From Bacillus sp. FJAT-22090 (lineage in GTDB: Bacteria > Bacillota > Bacilli > Bacillales_A > Planococcaceae): a stretch of 64,000 nucleotides of DNA. Of the stretch, positions 1 to 9,254 are shown one piece after another; positions within the stretch are counted from its first letter, which is position 1; every line of letters starts with the position of its first letter. The notes beneath the pieces were generated by a model. It saw only the letters and a program-made list of their open reading frames with translations. It did no database searches and was not told the DNA's origin. A program made the translations under genes and the position numbers. Location: assembly GCF_007676755.1 (NCBI RefSeq), contig NZ_VEBK01000009.1:72868-136867 (forward strand), given 5' to 3'.

Positions 1-47
1 CCCAATCAATAGTCTAGCTGTTTTTTCAAGAACTATACATGTAAGGA

Positions 48-956
48 TTATATGAGTTTGACGAACTCTCTTGTTTGTCCTTCCAGCTTTTCAGAAGCTG
101 AGGATATCTCTCTAAATTCTTCAAGGGCCGTACGAATTTCGGCTTGACTTTTTTCAATGCTTTGTTGGGACTTTCCGTTACTTTGAGCGACTTTCTCTAC
201 TTCTTTTGTAATGCCCTCAATATTTTCACGCACTTCTACAATAGAGGCTTCCACTCTTGCTGCAAGTTTTCGTACTTCTTGTGCTACTACATTAAATCCT
301 CTTCCATGCTCTCCTGCTCGAGCTGCTTCGATTGCCGCGTTAAGCGCTAGTAGATTCGTTTGTGCTGCTATCTCTCTGATGGTCTGAACGATACCGCGAA
401 TAGAATCTGCTTGAACCTGTAATTTTCCAAGAGCCTCTGTATTTTCTTTCGAACCATTGGCAATCTCATCAATACTATCTAGCAACTCTTCATTACGCTT
501 AATACCTATTTCTGCTCGATTATTCAGATCCTCAGACATGTGATTTAATTCTTCGGTCACAGCCATGATTGTCCGGTGACGCTCCGTTACATTTGTGGCC
601 ACTTTCGTTACTCCTAGAACTTTACCTCGATTCCCAAACACCGGCATATAGGTTGCTTCTAACATAACGCTGTCCCCGTTTTTATCTTTGCGCTCTACTT
701 TATCATGAAATGCCTTACCTGCAAATAAATCTTCCCAAAACTTTTCATAATCCTTACTATTTGCATACTCTCTGAAACAGAAGACTTTATGGTCCATCCC
801 CATCAATTCTTCTTTCGTATAACCAAGTTCCTTTGCGAAATTATCATTCACATATGCTATGCGTCTATCTAAATCAAAACGGACAATCGCTAAGTTTTTT
901 TCTAAGGCTTCCACTACTGTCATATCATTCACTTCTTCTAGTTGAACGTTCTTCAT
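48..956 (-). CDS. Soluble PAS-domain methyl-accepting chemotaxis protein
   Basis: A cytoplasmic chemoreceptor-like signalling protein of 302 residues with no membrane segment. A PAS domain occupies about residues 15-125, and its end ([13 protein letters not shown]) is the usual PAS exit. It is followed by a short coiled-coil MCP signalling domain. The highly conserved tip, [17 protein letters not shown] at about 204-221, is the CheA/CheW contact hairpin. The start is supported by a GGGGG ribosome site a few bases upstream. It lies 20 bases after the DadA-like gene and probably ends that operon. Family knowledge: PAS-MCPs sense redox state or small ligands through a bound cofactor. The ligand here is unknown. 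Confidence 0.85.
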   Translation of the reverse strand: MKNVQLEEVNDMTVVEALEKNLAIVRFDLDRRIAYVNDNFAKELGYTKEELMGMDHKVFCFREYANSKDYEKFWEDLFAGKAFHDKVERKDKNGDSVMLEATYMPVFGNRGKVLGVTKVATNVTERHRTIMAVTEELNHMSEDLNNRAEIGIKRNEELLDSIDEIANGSKENTEALGKLQVQADSIRGIVQTIREIAAQTNLLALNAAIEAARAGEHGRGFNVVAQEVRKLAARVEASIVEVRENIEGITKEVEKVAQSNGKSQQSIEKSQAEIRTALEEFREISSASEKLEGQTREFVKLI

Positions 957-976
957 ATTAATTTCCCCCCACCCAT

Positions 977-2074
977 TTAGTTTTTTACATTTGGTGCATA
1001 TAAAGATAAATCAAGCACAGTTTCCTGGCCCGTTGATAACTTTGCAAGTTCAGAGCCAACAAATGGACCTGCCGTTAATCCTGAAGCACCTAATCCGTTT
1101 GCAAAGTAGATATGCTCAAAACCAGGTACCTTCCCTATAGTAGGAAGAAATTCTGGTGTAAAAGGTCTAAATCCTACCCTTACTTCTTCTATACGAGCAC
1201 TTTCCAACGTTTCTGCGATACTTGTTGCTCTCTCTAATAGTTCTAGTTTTCCTTCTTCCGTTACACCATGATCGTATCCGGTATTCTCCTCATAAGTAGA
1301 GCCAGCTACTACTTTTCCATGCTCAAACGTAAGCATATACTGATTTGTTGGAGGGAGTACCACCGGCCAATCTCCTGTATGCTCATTTTCTATATGAAAG
1401 TGCATAATTTGCGCTTTTTGAAAACTAACTTGCATATCTACCCCAAGTTTAAAAGGAATTTCATTGCCCCAGGCACCCGCAGTTAAGATGATCTTATCCG
1501 CAACTAACTGCTTTCCATTAACTAAAACTGCACCGTAGGCAAGCTGGGCATCACCATATATTACTTCTGCACCAAGTTTTTTTGCCGCTCCGATCAATGC
1601 ATCTCTCATTGCCCTTCCATCCACCCTGGCAGCACCTTCTACGTATAGAGATGCAGCATTTTCCGATAGAAGAGGAAACAATAACTTTGTTTCTTCTGGA
1701 GATAAGATTTTCAACTCCCCAATTTCAGGTGCCTCTTCTCTTTTCGCTATCGCCCGCTCTAGCATTTTTTGTAATTTTTTCTCCTCATTTTGTAATGCTA
1801 TCGCTCCTACTTGTTTGTATCCAGTCGAAGTTTCTCCTAAGTCCTCAAGCTCTTTTACCAACTGCTTATAATATTTCGCCCCATTTTTTACTAGTTCATA
1901 CCATTTTTTATTTCTACGTTGGGAAATCCACGGGCAAATAATACCTGCTGCAGCTGCAGATGCTTGTCCCAAATCCTGTCGATCGATTAACGTGACTTTT
2001 ACTTTCTGTTTTGCCAGATGGTAAGCGGTTGATGCACCTAAAATACCTCCACCTATTACTATAATAGAAGTCAT
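977..2074 (-). CDS. FAD-dependent oxidoreductase, DadA/glycine oxidase family
   Basis: A DAO-family flavoenzyme of 365 residues. The N-terminus has the dinucleotide-binding glycine motif [15 protein letters not shown] at about 8-22, and an acidic residue ends the second strand (TLIDR). The C-terminus carries the family's FAD-closing segment ([14 protein letters not shown]). Such enzymes oxidise glycine, sarcosine or D-amino acids to the imino acid. It begins 3 bases after the stop of the LD-carboxypeptidase, so the two are almost certainly translated from one mRNA. Inference: it could oxidise D-alanine released by that peptidase. The substrate cannot be read from the sequence. Confidence 0.85.
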   Translation of the reverse strand: MTSIIVIGGGILGASTAYHLAKQKVKVTLIDRQDLGQASAAAAGIICPWISQRRNKKWYELVKNGAKYYKQLVKELEDLGETSTGYKQVGAIALQNEEKKLQKMLERAIAKREEAPEIGELKILSPEETKLLFPLLSENAASLYVEGAARVDGRAMRDALIGAAKKLGAEVIYGDAQLAYGAVLVNGKQLVADKIILTAGAWGNEIPFKLGVDMQVSFQKAQIMHFHIENEHTGDWPVVLPPTNQYMLTFEHGKVVAGSTYEENTGYDHGVTEEGKLELLERATSIAETLESARIEEVRVGFRPFTPEFLPTIGKVPGFEHIYFANGLGASGLTAGPFVGSELAKLSTGQETVLDLSLYAPNVKN

Positions 2075-2077
2075 ATA

Positions 2078-3109
2078 TTACTCTACACCGCTCTCTAAAA
2101 TAGAAAATGTAGCATTTTCACAATTCATTTCTGCAAGTGCACCATAGGGAAGGACAAACTTAGGTTCCGTATGACCAAAGTTTAAGTTATAAAAAATTGG
2201 TAAATCGGTTAAATCCAATTCGCTCATAATTCTACCAATCGACTCTTTATATTCTTCGTAATACTTTTCATGTTGAGGCTTTCCAAAAATAATGCCGTTT
2301 ACCTGTTGTAAAATCCCTTGTGAACCATAATTTCTTAGCCAATATTCAATAAATGCAGGATCTGGTGTATCTTCCGAAGTCTCAAAAAATAAAATACTAT
2401 CTTTCCAATAAGATGCTTCTGGCCAAAGTGTTGTACCTTTAGCAAATTCTAATACTTCGATACAACCTCCGATTAATCTGCCTTGTACTGTCCCATTCCC
2501 TTGCAACACTTCATAACCATGATTGGATTGCATTTTTCGTCTAGTATTTTTGTTTTCCACTTTCCACTCTAGGCGTTCACTTGTCCACTCAACTGCTGGT
2601 TTAATCTCCCCTATTACGTCATTTGAAAACAAAGTCTTTTTCAAGGCTTCCACCGTGTAGTCGTGCATTTTAACATTTTCAGCGAAATCTGTAAGGATGG
2701 CTGGGCCATAAAAAGAAGAAATTCCAGCTTTATGACAAAATAAATGAGACACAGTGACATCTGAATAACCAATAAATACTTTTGGATTTGCACGAATTAC
2801 ATCAAAATCAATATACGGTAACAAACGAATACTTTCGCTGCCACCAATATTTGAAATAATCCCTTTTATCGATGAGTCCTTGAATGCATTCATTAGATCC
2901 TCTGCTCGCGCTTTTGGGTTTTCATATAAATAGTCTGCGCCTTTTAAACTATTGGGCATCGGAACGACTTCCAGTCCAAATACTTTTTCTAAACGTTCTA
3001 CACCTTGTTCATATCTCCATTTTAGGTCTGGTTCCCCAGCTCCACCCCAGGACAAACTAATCGTAGCAACTTTATCCCCTTCTCGAAGCATCTTTGGTTT
3101 TATAAGCAT
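2078..3109 (-). CDS. LD-carboxypeptidase (peptidase family S66, MccF/LdcA-like)
   Basis: A cytoplasmic serine peptidase that removes the terminal D-amino acid from muropeptides, or cleaves microcin-like compounds. The nucleophile elbow IGYSDVT places Ser at about residue 116, and the His-containing GHTEP near residue 315 is the usual C-terminal catalytic segment. I chose the ATG of MLIKPKML because GGAGG lies 10 bases before it. The longer in-frame extension upstream would put the ribosome site inside the coding region and is not conserved-looking. It is the first gene of an operon with a DadA-like oxidase and a chemoreceptor. Confidence 0.88.
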   Translation of the reverse strand: MLIKPKMLREGDKVATISLSWGGAGEPDLKWRYEQGVERLEKVFGLEVVPMPNSLKGADYLYENPKARAEDLMNAFKDSSIKGIISNIGGSESIRLLPYIDFDVIRANPKVFIGYSDVTVSHLFCHKAGISSFYGPAILTDFAENVKMHDYTVEALKKTLFSNDVIGEIKPAVEWTSERLEWKVENKNTRRKMQSNHGYEVLQGNGTVQGRLIGGCIEVLEFAKGTTLWPEASYWKDSILFFETSEDTPDPAFIEYWLRNYGSQGILQQVNGIIFGKPQHEKYYEEYKESIGRIMSELDLTDLPIFYNLNFGHTEPKFVLPYGALAEMNCENATFSILESGVE

Positions 3110-3295
3110 GATACACATTCCTCCACCCTTTTTATCCCGGTTCAACTTTCCATCTGCGGAAGATGTAGAATATCTCACCGATGGAAGTTTCACTTTATTT
3201 AATTATAGCGGAAACATTCCATTTGTTATTGTCTAAATTAAAAGAAATCGGGTATATGATAATTATATTATTAGTATCGAATGGAAGTGGAAGAG

Positions 3296-4141
3296 ATGAA
3301 ATGGCAAGGTAGACAGCGTAGTACTAATGTGGAAGACAGAAGAGGTAAAGGAAGCGGAAAAGCAATCGCAGGTATTGGCGGAGGTTTTGGATTAATCATC
3401 GTAATTATCATATCCTTGCTTGGAGGAAATCCTGAAGAGCTATTAGGTAATTTAAGCACAACTGAGCAATCCAGCTCTATACCGTATGAAGAAACTGCAC
3501 AGGAAAAAGAACTTGCTGAATTTGTATCCGTTGTACTAGCTGATACGGAAACTGTGTGGTCCGAAATATTCCAAGAAAACGGTTTACAATATACAAATCC
3601 TACACTGGTATTATATACAGATAGTGTGAATTCGGCATGTGGTACTGCCGGTGCCTCTGTTGGTCCTTTTTATTGCCCAGGTGATCAAAAATTATATATC
3701 GATCTGAGTTTCTATCAGGAACTTCAAAACAAGTTCCATGCACCCGGCGACTTTGCAATGGCATATGTCATTGCTCACGAAGTAGGTCATCATGTACAAA
3801 CACTGCTAGGAACATCTGAAAAAGTAATGCCTCTTCGACAAAAGTTAAGTGAAACGGAATTCAACAAATACCTTGTCCGATTTGAACTTCAAGCGGACTA
3901 CTTTGCTGGTGTTTGGGCCAAGCATGCACAAGGAATGGACTTACTAGAAGAAGGGGATTTAGAAGAAGCTCTTACAGCAGCAAGTGCAGTGGGTGATGAT
4001 ACTTTGCAAAAACAAGCGATGGGATATGTCGTACCAGAAAGTTTCACACATGGAACGTCCGAGCAACGTAAAAACTGGTTTTACAAAGGCTATGAAAATG
4101 GCACAATTCAAGGTGGAGATACATTTAGCTCGAAACAATAG
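3296..4141 (+). CDS. Putative neutral zinc metallopeptidase, YpfJ family
   Basis: A membrane-anchored zinc metallopeptidase of 281 residues. It starts with the family N-terminus MKWQGRQRSTNVEDRRG, which fixes the start five codons inside the longest frame. A glycine-rich transmembrane segment follows at about residues 25-45. The catalytic HEVGHH motif is at about 161-166, with the distal glutamate region ELQADYFAGVWA about 40 residues later. The physiological substrate of the family is unknown. It is transcribed divergently from the LD-carboxypeptidase operon. No distinct operon partner is seen. Confidence 0.9.
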   Translation: MKWQGRQRSTNVEDRRGKGSGKAIAGIGGGFGLIIVIIISLLGGNPEELLGNLSTTEQSSSIPYEETAQEKELAEFVSVVLADTETVWSEIFQENGLQYTNPTLVLYTDSVNSACGTAGASVGPFYCPGDQKLYIDLSFYQELQNKFHAPGDFAMAYVIAHEVGHHVQTLLGTSEKVMPLRQKLSETEFNKYLVRFELQADYFAGVWAKHAQGMDLLEEGDLEEALTAASAVGDDTLQKQAMGYVVPESFTHGTSEQRKNWFYKGYENGTIQGGDTFSSKQ

Positions 4142-4268
4142 ATGCTTCATATGACAAACCTTTAAAGCAGATTCTTTCCTAGAGTCTGCTTTTTTCGTTG
4201 ACCAAAACGGAGAAAACTAATTATAATTAAATATATTGTTCCTTTAATTGGAAAAAGGAGTGAATTGT

Positions 4269-5111
4269 ATGAATATACCTTTTACAAAAATGCATGGTTG
4301 CGGCAATGACTATATATACATTAATTGTTTTGAGCGTACGATTGAACATCCCGAACAGCTAAGCAAAATAATTTCTGATCGTCATTTTGGCATCGGTGGA
4401 GATGGTATTGTTCTTATTTGCCCTTCGGAAAATGCAGATGCGAAAATGAGGATGTTTAATATTGACGGCAGTGAAGGTAAAATGTGCGGCAATGCAATTC
4501 GCTGTGTTGCTAAATTTGTATACGACAATAATATTGTCAAAAAAGAAACACTGCAGATAGACACACTTAGTGGAGTTAAAAAGATAAAATTGCTAGTTAA
4601 AGACGGTTATATGACTGCTGCGACAGTAGATATGGGTAAAGCTATTTTAAACCCCTCAGCCATCCCTATTCTAATTGATAAAAAAGAAACGCTTATTCAA
4701 TTTCCTTTTCACATAGAAGATAAGATCTATCCTATTACAACAGTTTCCATGGGTAATCCACATTGTGTCATATTTTGTGAGGATATAGCATCCATTGATT
4801 TACCTGTAATAGGTCCGGGATTTGAACATCATCCTCTGTTCCCAGAGAGTGTAAATACTGAATTTATTCAAGTACAAGATCAGAATACGATTCACATGCG
4901 TGTTTGGGAGCGAGGAAGTGGGGAAACGCTTGCCTGCGGTACCGGTGCTTGTGCAGCAGTGGTTGCAGCTGTCTTAAACGGTTATTGTGAAAAAGATACA
5001 GATGTTACCGTCAAATTGTTAGGCGGTGAACTTATTATTCGGTATACAAACGATGATGTTTATATGACCGGTCCAGCTGTAACTGTTTTCCATGGAGAAA
5101 TCCAGTTATAA
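4269..5111 (+). CDS. dapF: Diaminopimelate epimerase
   Basis: Converts LL-diaminopimelate to meso-diaminopimelate, the last step before lysine and a peptidoglycan precursor step. It acts in the cytoplasm without a cofactor. Both catalytic cysteines are visible: Cys73 in KMCGNAIRC and a second in LACGTGACA near the C-terminus. The N-terminal MHGCGNDYIY segment is also typical. Length (280 residues) is normal. The start is the ATG preceded by AAGGAG at 8 bases. The longer frame upstream adds seven unlikely residues. A strong terminator follows, so the gene looks monocistronic. The pathway partner dapA lies at 43.5 kb. Confidence 0.96.
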   Translation: MNIPFTKMHGCGNDYIYINCFERTIEHPEQLSKIISDRHFGIGGDGIVLICPSENADAKMRMFNIDGSEGKMCGNAIRCVAKFVYDNNIVKKETLQIDTLSGVKKIKLLVKDGYMTAATVDMGKAILNPSAIPILIDKKETLIQFPFHIEDKIYPITTVSMGNPHCVIFCEDIASIDLPVIGPGFEHHPLFPESVNTEFIQVQDQNTIHMRVWERGSGETLACGTGACAAVVAAVLNGYCEKDTDVTVKLLGGELIIRYTNDDVYMTGPAVTVFHGEIQL

Positions 5112-5139
5112 AATGAACAATCTGAATCAAACTTATCGC

Positions 5140-5178
5140 AAGGAGTTATCCCAATACTTTTTTGGGATAACTCCTTTT
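5140..5178 (+). terminator. Rho-independent terminator after dapF
   Basis: A 15-bp perfect inverted repeat (AAGGAGTTATCCCAA and its complement) with a 7-base loop, followed by TTTTGT. It lies 28 bases after the dapF stop. Confidence 0.85.
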
Positions 5179-5262
5179 GTCATATTCAGAACGATGAGGA
5201 CATACACTTGGTTAGTATCTGTAATATTCCGTTTCTACTTTGTAATGCTATTGGTAAATTGT

Positions 5263-5279
5263 CGTAATATTCCTGTAAT
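5263..5279 (+). promoter_or_regulatory. Candidate WalR (YycF) binding site
   Basis: CGTAAT-ATTCC-TGTAAT matches the direct-repeat WalR box TGTWAH-N5-TGTWAH with one mismatch. It lies about 50 bases before the start of a LysM-3D wall protein, next to an AT-rich -10-like sequence. Related YocH genes belong to the WalKR regulon. A further TGTAAT and two TGTAAT-like hexamers lie just upstream. Occupancy is an inference. Confidence 0.5.
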
Positions 5280-5327
5280 AATATACTGCTAATATATGTT
5301 TAGACTAAATAGCAAGGGGTAGAGTAT

Positions 5328-5873
5328 TTGAGAAAATTTCTTGGGGCACTCATCATCACAATTGCACTATTGGTTAGCGGAACAACAACAGGCGTGGCCG
5401 CATCTTCATCGCACACAGTACAAAAGGGGGATACATTATATAAAATCGCCAAAAAATATAATGTCTCAGTCTCCAATTTAAAATCATGGAACAATCTAAA
5501 GTCAGATACTATTCAACTAAAACAAAAATTAACTATTGTAAAATCCAAAGTTCCATCCCGCTCTAATTCGCAGGACAAAGTAGTGAAGGAACTAGTTGTA
5601 TCCGCAAGTGCATTTACTGCAAATTGCAATGGATGTAGCGGGATTACAAGCACGGGGATTAATTTAAAAAAGAACCCAGATATAAAAGTAATAGCAGTAG
5701 ACCCAGATGTCATTAAACTTGGAACAAAAGTCCATGTAGAGGGTTACGGCTATGCTGTCGCAGGAGATATAGGTGCAAATATTAAAGGAAATAAAATCGA
5801 TGTGTTTTTTTCCTCTAAAACCGATGCTTATAAATGGGGACGTAAAAGCGTAAAAATTAAAATACTCGAATAA
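5328..5873 (+). CDS. Secreted LysM and 3D domain cell-wall protein (YocH-like)
   Basis: An exported wall-binding protein of 181 residues. It has a signal peptide at about 1-25 (MRKFLGALIITIALLVSG, cleavage near GVAAS) and one LysM peptidoglycan-binding domain at about 28-72 (HTVQKGDTLYKIAKKYNVS). The C-terminal 3D domain at about 90-180 carries its three aspartates (AVDPDVIKLG, GDIGANI, IDVFF) and resembles the lytic transglycosylase fold of resuscitation factors. It starts at a TTG with AAGGGG about 9 bases upstream. A WalR-like box precedes it and a hairpin terminator follows, so it is probably a single-gene unit responding to wall growth. Confidence 0.9.
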   Translation: MRKFLGALIITIALLVSGTTTGVAASSSHTVQKGDTLYKIAKKYNVSVSNLKSWNNLKSDTIQLKQKLTIVKSKVPSRSNSQDKVVKELVVSASAFTANCNGCSGITSTGINLKKNPDIKVIAVDPDVIKLGTKVHVEGYGYAVAGDIGANIKGNKIDVFFSSKTDAYKWGRKSVKIKILE

Positions 5874-5880
5874 ACAATTA

Positions 5881-5915
5881 AGGGGCTGTGACAAGGAGTT
5901 TTGTCACATCCCCTC
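5881..5915 (+). terminator. Hairpin terminator between the LysM-3D gene and the Nudix gene
   Basis: AGGGGCTGTGACAA pairs with TTGTCACATCCCCT across a short loop, with one mismatch, 7 bases after the stop. It could serve both converging genes. Confidence 0.75.
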
Positions 5916-5928
5916 TTCTATTTATGAA

Positions 5929-6570
5929 TCACTTAAACGACGGTCCCATTTTTAAGGTTGTACCTATCCCTTCAACCACTTTTTCATAATAGGAGTTTTG
6001 ATGAGGCACAAAACTGTCCTTCGTTACTACTTTATTAACTAGATTCTTTTCTCCTAGCCCGTTTATGTCAAAACCCTTTACTTGTAGTTCGGTTATTTTT
6101 CCAGACCAAAGATCTGCAAATTGCTTAAATTCGGTTCTAACTATCCCCGATACCTCTTCAGCTTGGAGGGTAAAGTCCTCAAAATTTAAATCTCGATTAT
6201 ATACAAATATATTAGCCAACTCATTATCTTTGAGCTCCCCAGTTTCCACTGAATATTCTATTACTCCCATCGATACCAATTCATCAAAAGAGACGGCTAT
6301 TCCAAGTTCTTCTTTTACTTCTCTAATTCCATCTCGCACGGTTTCCATGGCTAATAGATGTCCTGCGGCTGTAATATCTAAAAGATTTGGATAATCTTTT
6401 TTCATCTCACTACGAATTTGCAAATAGATATAATCTATTTCATTCTCTCTGCCTACAAACCAGCAATGAAATGTCTCATGCCAATATCCAAACTTATGTA
6501 CTTCATGGCGCGTTGCAGTTCCTATAGCATTTCTATTCGTATCAAATATCCTTAACAATTCTTCTTCCAT
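5929..6570 (-). CDS. Nudix hydrolase
   Basis: A cytoplasmic Nudix-fold enzyme of 213 residues. The complete Nudix box runs from GHLLAME through REVKEELGI at about 71-92, matching Gx5Ex7REUxEEXGU, so catalysis is likely intact. The N-terminal part (DTNRNAIGTATRHEVHKFGYWHETFHCW) resembles the isopentenyl-diphosphate isomerase-like subgroup common in Firmicutes, but the substrate cannot be assigned. It converges on the LysM-3D gene. A RBS-like element precedes the ATG. Confidence 0.88.
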   Translation of the reverse strand: MEEELLRIFDTNRNAIGTATRHEVHKFGYWHETFHCWFVGRENEIDYIYLQIRSEMKKDYPNLLDITAAGHLLAMETVRDGIREVKEELGIAVSFDELVSMGVIEYSVETGELKDNELANIFVYNRDLNFEDFTLQAEEVSGIVRTEFKQFADLWSGKITELQVKGFDINGLGEKNLVNKVVTKDSFVPHQNSYYEKVVEGIGTTLKMGPSFK

Positions 6571-6646
6571 TTTGATCCCCTACCTACTTTATATTACAGA
6601 AGAGTTACGAGTGCAAGAAACCAGTAACTCTTCTATAACAATCTCT

Positions 6647-7288
6647 TTAAGATCCTATTAAGAGCTCAACAAAGTCATGAAGTTTGTCTAATGAAGTTAT
6701 ATTGTGATTGCATTCTTGGCTGTCCTGACAAATATAATTTCCCCTCTTAATAAAGGCATCCTGGGTTGTACCTTTTGCAGCAGAAGTAAACATGCCAATC
6801 TCCTCAAAGCGATTACATAAAGTACAAATACCTTTTTTGTTGGAATTTTTGTATCCTCCTGAAATTCCCACAATTTTATTATTATGTTCTACAACAAGAA
6901 ATTTCTTATTGGATCCTTTATCCGTCCAACCTAAGTATGAAATCTCTTTAAAATCTATTTCTTCTAAGGATGGTACTTTTAACTTTTTAACTTTTGGAAA
7001 TAACTTCTTAATTGATGGCTCCGTTATTTCTTTAAAAGGGACGACCATACCTTTTATTTGTTCCAAAAAAGTTTCGGCATCTGCTTTTTCTTTTACATCT
7101 GAAATGGCCTGTAGTAATTTTTTCTGTTCTTCATTTAGATTTTCAAACAAGCTTAATACTTTTTCGCTTGTAAGTGTTTTTAATGCTCTTAGTACAGCTT
7201 GATCGTTTACAGTCGCATGACCATTTATTAATCCCTGAGTTTGATTTTTTATGAAGTTAAATTGATCATTTCTTATGAAAGGATTCAT
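6647..7288 (-). CDS. FusB/FusC-family elongation factor G-binding protein
   Basis: A two-domain cytosolic protein of 213 residues. Family members bind EF-G and free ribosomes stalled by fusidic acid. The N-terminal helical domain and the central segment VPFKEITEPSIKKLFPKVKK are characteristic. The C-terminal half holds a four-cysteine zinc-binding unit: ICTLC at about residues 155-159, then YICQDSQECN. All four cysteines are present, so the fold should be intact. The gene stands alone. Inference: low-level fusidic acid tolerance or a native EF-G recycling role. Confidence 0.9.
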   Translation of the reverse strand: MNPFIRNDQFNFIKNQTQGLINGHATVNDQAVLRALKTLTSEKVLSLFENLNEEQKKLLQAISDVKEKADAETFLEQIKGMVVPFKEITEPSIKKLFPKVKKLKVPSLEEIDFKEISYLGWTDKGSNKKFLVVEHNNKIVGISGGYKNSNKKGICTLCNRFEEIGMFTSAAKGTTQDAFIKRGNYICQDSQECNHNITSLDKLHDFVELLIGS

Positions 7289-7508
7289 TTTCTATCTCTC
7301 CAATCTCTAACTTTTACAGTTTTTTTCATAATTTATTGTATCGAACATTTTTTTCTTTATAAATGGAAAGAATCATTATGAAACGTTTTCTACATAAAAC
7401 AGTGTAAGTGCCCTTTAGATACAAATATTATTTTCAGAAATTTTTCCTATGAAAAGTGTCCATCAAAATAGCAAGGCTGCTGTAGCATGAACACATTATT
7501 CGCGTTAC

Positions 7509-7541
7509 AAAAAAACTGATAAACCCATGTGGAGTTATCAG
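7509..7541 (-). terminator. Rho-independent terminator of the CD3324-family gene
   Basis: On the minus strand CTGATAA pairs with TTATCAG around a 12-base loop and is followed by seven T residues, 12 bases after the stop codon. Confidence 0.75.
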
Positions 7542-7552
7542 CTTGAATTAAT

Positions 7553-7816
7553 TCATTTCGTATAAACTATTTTTTTTATCGTTTCTATGGATAGAAAATA
7601 GTCTTCAGCAAGTTGCTGTATCGAAGTCCCGTTTTTGAAAGTTTTTTTAATCAACTTATTTCGGTGATCGATTCTCTGTCTCTCTCCAGAGTTTACTCCC
7701 CACTGTTTATAGTTTCTATCTAGTTTAGGAATGTAAATCATTTCCCCTTGAATATACTTCTGAATCTCCAGCAAAAGTGCTTCGGGTAAAACAGAAGTTG
7801 CTTTTCTATACGTCAT
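7553..7816 (-). CDS. CD3324-family small helix-turn-helix protein
   Basis: An 87-residue protein of a family widely found in Firmicutes. The N-terminus (ATSVLPEALLLEIQKYIQGE) is followed by a short basic WG-containing stretch. The C-terminus (NGTSIQQLAEDYFLSIETIKKIVY) reads as a helix-turn-helix. I infer a DNA-binding role; no target is known. GAGGAG lies 8 bases before the ATG, and a terminator follows directly, so it is a single-gene unit. Confidence 0.75.
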   Translation of the reverse strand: MTYRKATSVLPEALLLEIQKYIQGEMIYIPKLDRNYKQWGVNSGERQRIDHRNKLIKKTFKNGTSIQQLAEDYFLSIETIKKIVYTK

Positions 7817-7853
7817 TTTGCTCGCTCCTCATTTTTTTATACTTAAAATAAGG

Positions 7854-7930
7854 TGCAAAGCCGACATTATAAAATGGCGATTAAAGGACTGCCCACGCAA
7901 AGTTTCGCCTTTCTACATATAGGCTTTGCA
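7854..7930. repeat. Imperfect inverted repeat upstream of the deacetylase gene
   Basis: TGCAAAGCC at 7854-7862 pairs with GGCTTTGCA at 7922-7930. Outside the arms GGTGCA and TTGCAC extend the symmetry imperfectly. It may form a long stem-loop in the divergent intergenic region. Function unknown. Confidence 0.4.
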
Positions 7931-8071
7931 TGAGACGTTGCACTATCTGGCATTCTAAGTCTATTTGCCATTATACTCACCTCGCTCTATTCATAGTTTA
8001 ATACAAGCATACTTGTTTTACCAAATACATATAGTTTTAAAAAGAGATTCTAAATAGGGGTGGTAGAGTTC

Positions 8072-9196
8072 ATGCGAAACTTGTTCGTACTATGCTTGAT
8101 ATTACTAATATCTATTACTTTTAGCAAAACTGTTGTAGGAGCAGCGACATTGTCCCAAAGTATAGGTTTTCAAGATCAGTTATTACATTTTAGCGATATT
8201 AAAGTTATAAATGACGATCCAAAAGTGCCACTCGAAGAGATTGCTGCATTTCTAGATATCCCTTTTGGTTTAGAAAAAGGGATCATTTATATACGCAAAA
8301 ATGGAATAGAAATTAGCTATGATGAAGCCTCTAATATCACCACTAAAGGTGGAATACCTGAAGCCGGGACCCCCCTTGTAAAAGTCGAGGGAGCACTTTA
8401 TATTAGCGTTAAATTTATCGCGGGCGAAATAGGATATAAAGTAGAAGATTTTGAGAAACAAAGAACACTGCGCATCTACAATGATAGCTGGGCACATATG
8501 ACATATGTGGAGTTCGAAAACTATTTAAATCAAGTATTGAACAAAAAACAACCTACTAACGGAAAATCAAAAGCAACTATATACTTAACATTTGACGATG
8601 GTCCAAATAAATTTACAGCCTTAAACAATGCCATTTTAAATAGATATAATGCCCAAGCGACCTTTTTCTTTCTAGGAAACAATATGAAAAAAAACGCATC
8701 CATTATCAATTCGGTAGTAAAAGATGGTCATTATATCGGAACGCACAGTATGACCCACGATAAAGAGAAAGTGTACCTATCAGCCAAATCCTTTATCAAT
8801 GAAATAAACGATGGAGTGAAGCTAGTTAAAGAAATGACAGGAAAAGATGCAAAACTCGTACGCACACCTTATGGCAGTAAACCACATATAACAACAGCTA
8901 TGAAGAGCGAACTCATAAAAAATGGCTATAAGTTATGGGATTGGGACGTCGATTCGAATGATTGGAAATACACCGATAAAGAGGCTGACCAAATCGTTAA
9001 AAATGTAAAGACTGGTGTAGAAAAAGCCTATAAGTCAGGAGATCGAGACATCATCATCCTGCTTCACGACCGTAGTCAAACGACAAAAGCACTACCAAAA
9101 ATAATTGAATGGCTTCAAAAGGAAGGCTACACACTTAAAACATACGAGCCTGAGCATCATATCGTACAAAACTTCCTACATGAGACATCCCTATAA
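8072..9196 (+). CDS. Secreted polysaccharide deacetylase with copper-amine-oxidase-like stalk domain
   Basis: An exported carbohydrate esterase of family 4, probably acting on peptidoglycan. A signal peptide (MRNLFVLCLILLISITF) precedes a copper amine oxidase N-terminal-like stalk at about 30-130, then a NodB domain at about 165-355. The NodB motifs are complete: TFDDGPN (catalytic and metal Asp), THSMTHD (metal His pair), RTPYGS, DWDVDSNDW and LLHDR. The ATG start is 8 bases after AGGGGTGG. The GTG four codons upstream overlaps that ribosome site and is rejected. A palindromic repeat follows the stop. Confidence 0.9.
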   Translation: MRNLFVLCLILLISITFSKTVVGAATLSQSIGFQDQLLHFSDIKVINDDPKVPLEEIAAFLDIPFGLEKGIIYIRKNGIEISYDEASNITTKGGIPEAGTPLVKVEGALYISVKFIAGEIGYKVEDFEKQRTLRIYNDSWAHMTYVEFENYLNQVLNKKQPTNGKSKATIYLTFDDGPNKFTALNNAILNRYNAQATFFFLGNNMKKNASIINSVVKDGHYIGTHSMTHDKEKVYLSAKSFINEINDGVKLVKEMTGKDAKLVRTPYGSKPHITTAMKSELIKNGYKLWDWDVDSNDWKYTDKEADQIVKNVKTGVEKAYKSGDRDIIILLHDRSQTTKALPKIIEWLQKEGYTLKTYEPEHHIVQNFLHETSL

Positions 9197-9219
9197 ATAA
9201 AATCATCCAAAAACACAAG

Positions 9220-9250
9220 TATGTTACGGGTGCCAGGCACCTGTAACATA
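9220..9250. repeat. GGTGCC palindrome between converging genes
   Basis: TATGTTACGGGTGCC pairs with GGCACCTGTAACATA around a single base, with one mismatch. It lies 24 bases after the deacetylase stop and 4 bases after the DUF3006 stop. It is probably a bidirectional terminator and shares the GTGCC/GGCAC core with the palindromes near 55-58 kb. Confidence 0.7.
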
Positions 9251-9254
9251 ACAC

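Noticed and set aside
5092-5292. Open frame after dapF
   Set aside because: It crosses the perfect terminator hairpin and the WalR-like region. Not coding.
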